A stretch of DNA of 57,154 nt from positions 1 to 57,154 of the forward strand of contig CAMLHQ010000009.1 in assembly GCA_946479785.1 (NCBI GenBank), read 5' to 3'. The position numbers were made by a program, and so were the translations under genes. This document shows positions 56,216-57,154 of this stretch, piece after piece. This stretch comes from an uncultured Nitrospira sp. (lineage in GTDB: Bacteria > Nitrospirota > Nitrospiria > Nitrospirales > Nitrospiraceae). The notes below the pieces were generated by a model. That model made no database searches. It was not told the origin of the DNA and saw only the letters and a list, made by a program, of their open reading frames with translations. Each line of letters starts with the position of its first letter. Position 1 is the stretch's first letter.

Positions 56216-56241
56216 GCTAGCCCCTTTAAATACCACCATTT

Positions 56242-56270
56242 AGTTTAGTTTGTCAGGATACCTCCGTCAA
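56242..56270 (-). promoter_or_regulatory. Sigma-70 promoter of the MarR gene
   Basis: Minus strand TTGACG (56265-56270), 17-bp spacer, TAAACT (56242-56247). Start point near 56235, leader about 20 nt. A direct repeat (AAACTAAACTAAAT) covers the -10, a candidate autoregulatory operator. Confidence 0.6.
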
Positions 56271-56277
56271 GAGCTAT

Positions 56278-56295
56278 TCTAGGGAGACTCCTAGG
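56278..56295. repeat. 18-bp inverted repeat (TCTAGG-N6-CCTAGG) upstream of MarR promoter
   Basis: TCTAGGGAGACTCCTAGG has CTAGG and CCTAG arms with the same 6-bp spacer as 39532-39549. It ends 7 bp before the -35 of the MarR promoter. Confidence 0.6.
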
Positions 56296-56417
56296 TACGA
56301 TGCTGACAAAATGCTTATCGGAACGAATCTCCCCTCACCTGATCGAGCACGGTCCTCTACTGGAAAACCTTTGACGTTTTTGAGAGACGGGCGGCCTTTA
56401 TCATCATGTAACTTCAA

Positions 56418-56864
56418 CTACTCAATCGTGACCGTTCCAGCTATTTTCATTGCTTGCCCCTTGGCTGTTTTATCCATTCGGATGGTGTAGGAGTATGTGC
56501 CTGGAGTGGAAAAACAGAGACTCGCAGAGTCCTTACTGTGCACCGTCGCGATCACGAGAAAATTGATTTCCGATGCTCCGAACAGATACCCCCAACCGGT
56601 AGACACAAACCCCTTTTGACAGGAGACGACACCATCCAGAGAGTTCGCAAACGAGATGTCCACGGGACCGCTTCTCGTATTGATCCACCGCACTTCGTCG
56701 CCGCTCTTGGCTGTTATCACCTGAGGTGAGAGAGACTCACCAATCTGCACTTCGAACAATTCTCCTGTTAAGGAAGTCTGTGGGAACGGAGGGTGACTTG
56801 CACACCCCACAGTAACTAGTATGCCCAGCCTCACGATCACCACTCCAATACGCATCCAGTTCAT
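56418..56864 (-). CDS. Cupredoxin-like lipoprotein lacking type-1 copper ligands
   Basis: 148 residues; signal peptide ends in a lipobox (LVTVGC), and AAGGAAG precedes the ATG. The mature part has the cupredoxin pattern of strands: QVITAKSGDEVRWINTRSGP, then LCFSTPGTYSYTIRM and AMKIAGTVTIE. True blue-copper proteins have His in the first block and Cys-x-His-x-Met in the last; here those positions read GPVDISF and TIRM, so the Cu site is absent. Two cysteines (VVSCQKG, LCFST) may form a disulfide. Likely a periplasmic binding or structural protein. Confidence 0.75.
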   Translation of the reverse strand: MNWMRIGVVIVRLGILVTVGCASHPPFPQTSLTGELFEVQIGESLSPQVITAKSGDEVRWINTRSGPVDISFANSLDGVVSCQKGFVSTGWGYLFGASEINFLVIATVHSKDSASLCFSTPGTYSYTIRMDKTAKGQAMKIAGTVTIE

Positions 56865-57100
56865 GGTCGACTTCCTTTTCCTACATAAATGCCATCGAGT
56901 TCTGCTTCGCCGCTACTCTTCCTGCTTACTTCTTGGATCGAGCATCGTACAGCAGCTTTGCAGTCGAACACCGGCTTTCGCTAACTGGTCACCGAATCCG
57001 AGAAGCTGTGACTCGGCTGGGTCTGGCGTTCAACATGTCCAATGAAATGTCCAGTGAACAGAGTGCCGTCGCAATTGGCGAGGCTAAATACTGGAAAATG

Positions 57101-57154
57101 TGGTGAGCCGCCTGGGACTCGAACCCAGGGCCCTCGCCTTAAAAGGGCGATGCT
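57101..57154 (-). tRNA. tRNA-Lys (anticodon UUU), 5' part beyond window
   Basis: The minus strand shows an anticodon arm TCGCC-CTTTTAA-GGCGA (anticodon TTT), variable loop GGGCC, T arm CTGGGTTCGAGTCCCAG, acceptor strand GCGGCTCA and encoded CCA. The 5' half (acceptor and D arm) is outside the window. Confidence 0.9.

Noticed and set aside
1..57154. CRISPR arrays, insertion sequences, integrases or phage genes
   Set aside because: No repeated spacer-repeat units, transposase or integrase motifs seen; the accessory character is confined to glycan and small-gene regions.

Overview
The window is gene-dense (about 51 protein genes and two tRNA genes in 57 kb), moderately GC-rich and Gram-negative in character: several lipoproteins with lipoboxes, an O-polysaccharide ABC exporter, a membrane-bound lytic transglycosylase and type IV pilus retraction motors. 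The mix of SerA next to a class-V aminotransferase, HisZ overlapping DnaB, TPR-rich membrane proteins, PilT/PilU, and a GlgE-type alpha-glucan/trehalose cluster with a DUF5752 protein fits a member of the Nitrospirota, most likely Nitrospira. That assignment rests on recollection of gene content, not on a search.

Layout. (A) 1-10758, minus strand: a surface-polysaccharide cluster with glycosyltransferases, three SAM methyltransferases, a nucleotide-sugar epimerase, a hexapeptide acyltransferase and a Wzm/Wzt exporter. (B) 10786-16225, minus strand: a sigma-54-type promoter, a type IV pilin, a Wzy_C/TPR protein, a TPR protein, an ABC ATPase and an ABC permease, an order resembling pilA-pilGHI of Myxococcus. 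(C) 16685-24295, minus strand: a fused membrane/spermidine-synthase-like protein, a YfhO-like membrane protein and a large TPR lipoprotein. (D) 24387-29912, minus strand: dnaB, hisZ, serA and an aminotransferase, largely overlapping or tightly spaced. (E) 30152-36145: lytic transglycosylase, TPR membrane protein (opposite strand), bioF, pilT and pilU. (F) 36177-40136: cytochrome c, SUMF1-domain protein, single-domain response regulator, small proteins, a CARDB-like lipoprotein and long spacers carrying a recurrent inverted repeat. (G) 40372-53358: a GH13 glucosidase facing an eight-gene minus-strand operon (DUF5752, treS, treT, a GT81/GpgS-like glycosyltransferase, a small mechanosensitive channel, glgE, maltokinase, glgB). 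(H) 53601-57154: small genes, tRNA-Glu, two lipoproteins, a MarR regulator with a Cys-rich tail, a degenerate cupredoxin lipoprotein and the 3' part of a tRNA-Lys.

How the genes work together. Region G encodes an almost closed circuit: TreT makes trehalose, TreS isomerises it to maltose, maltokinase makes maltose-1-phosphate, GlgE polymerises it and GlgB branches the glucan; the GH13 glucosidase may return glucose. The channel and GpgS-like enzyme point to osmotic control. Regions B and E give a pilin, candidate assembly factors and both retraction ATPases; the Wzy_C protein beside pilA could attach glycans to the pilin or act on the polysaccharide of region A. The most interesting leads are the pilA/Wzy_C/PilGHI-like order, the trehalose-to-glucan operon with an internally duplicated DUF5752 protein and a GT lacking a normal DXD, and an 18-bp inverted repeat (CTAGG-N6-CCTAG type) lying just upstream of two predicted -35 boxes.
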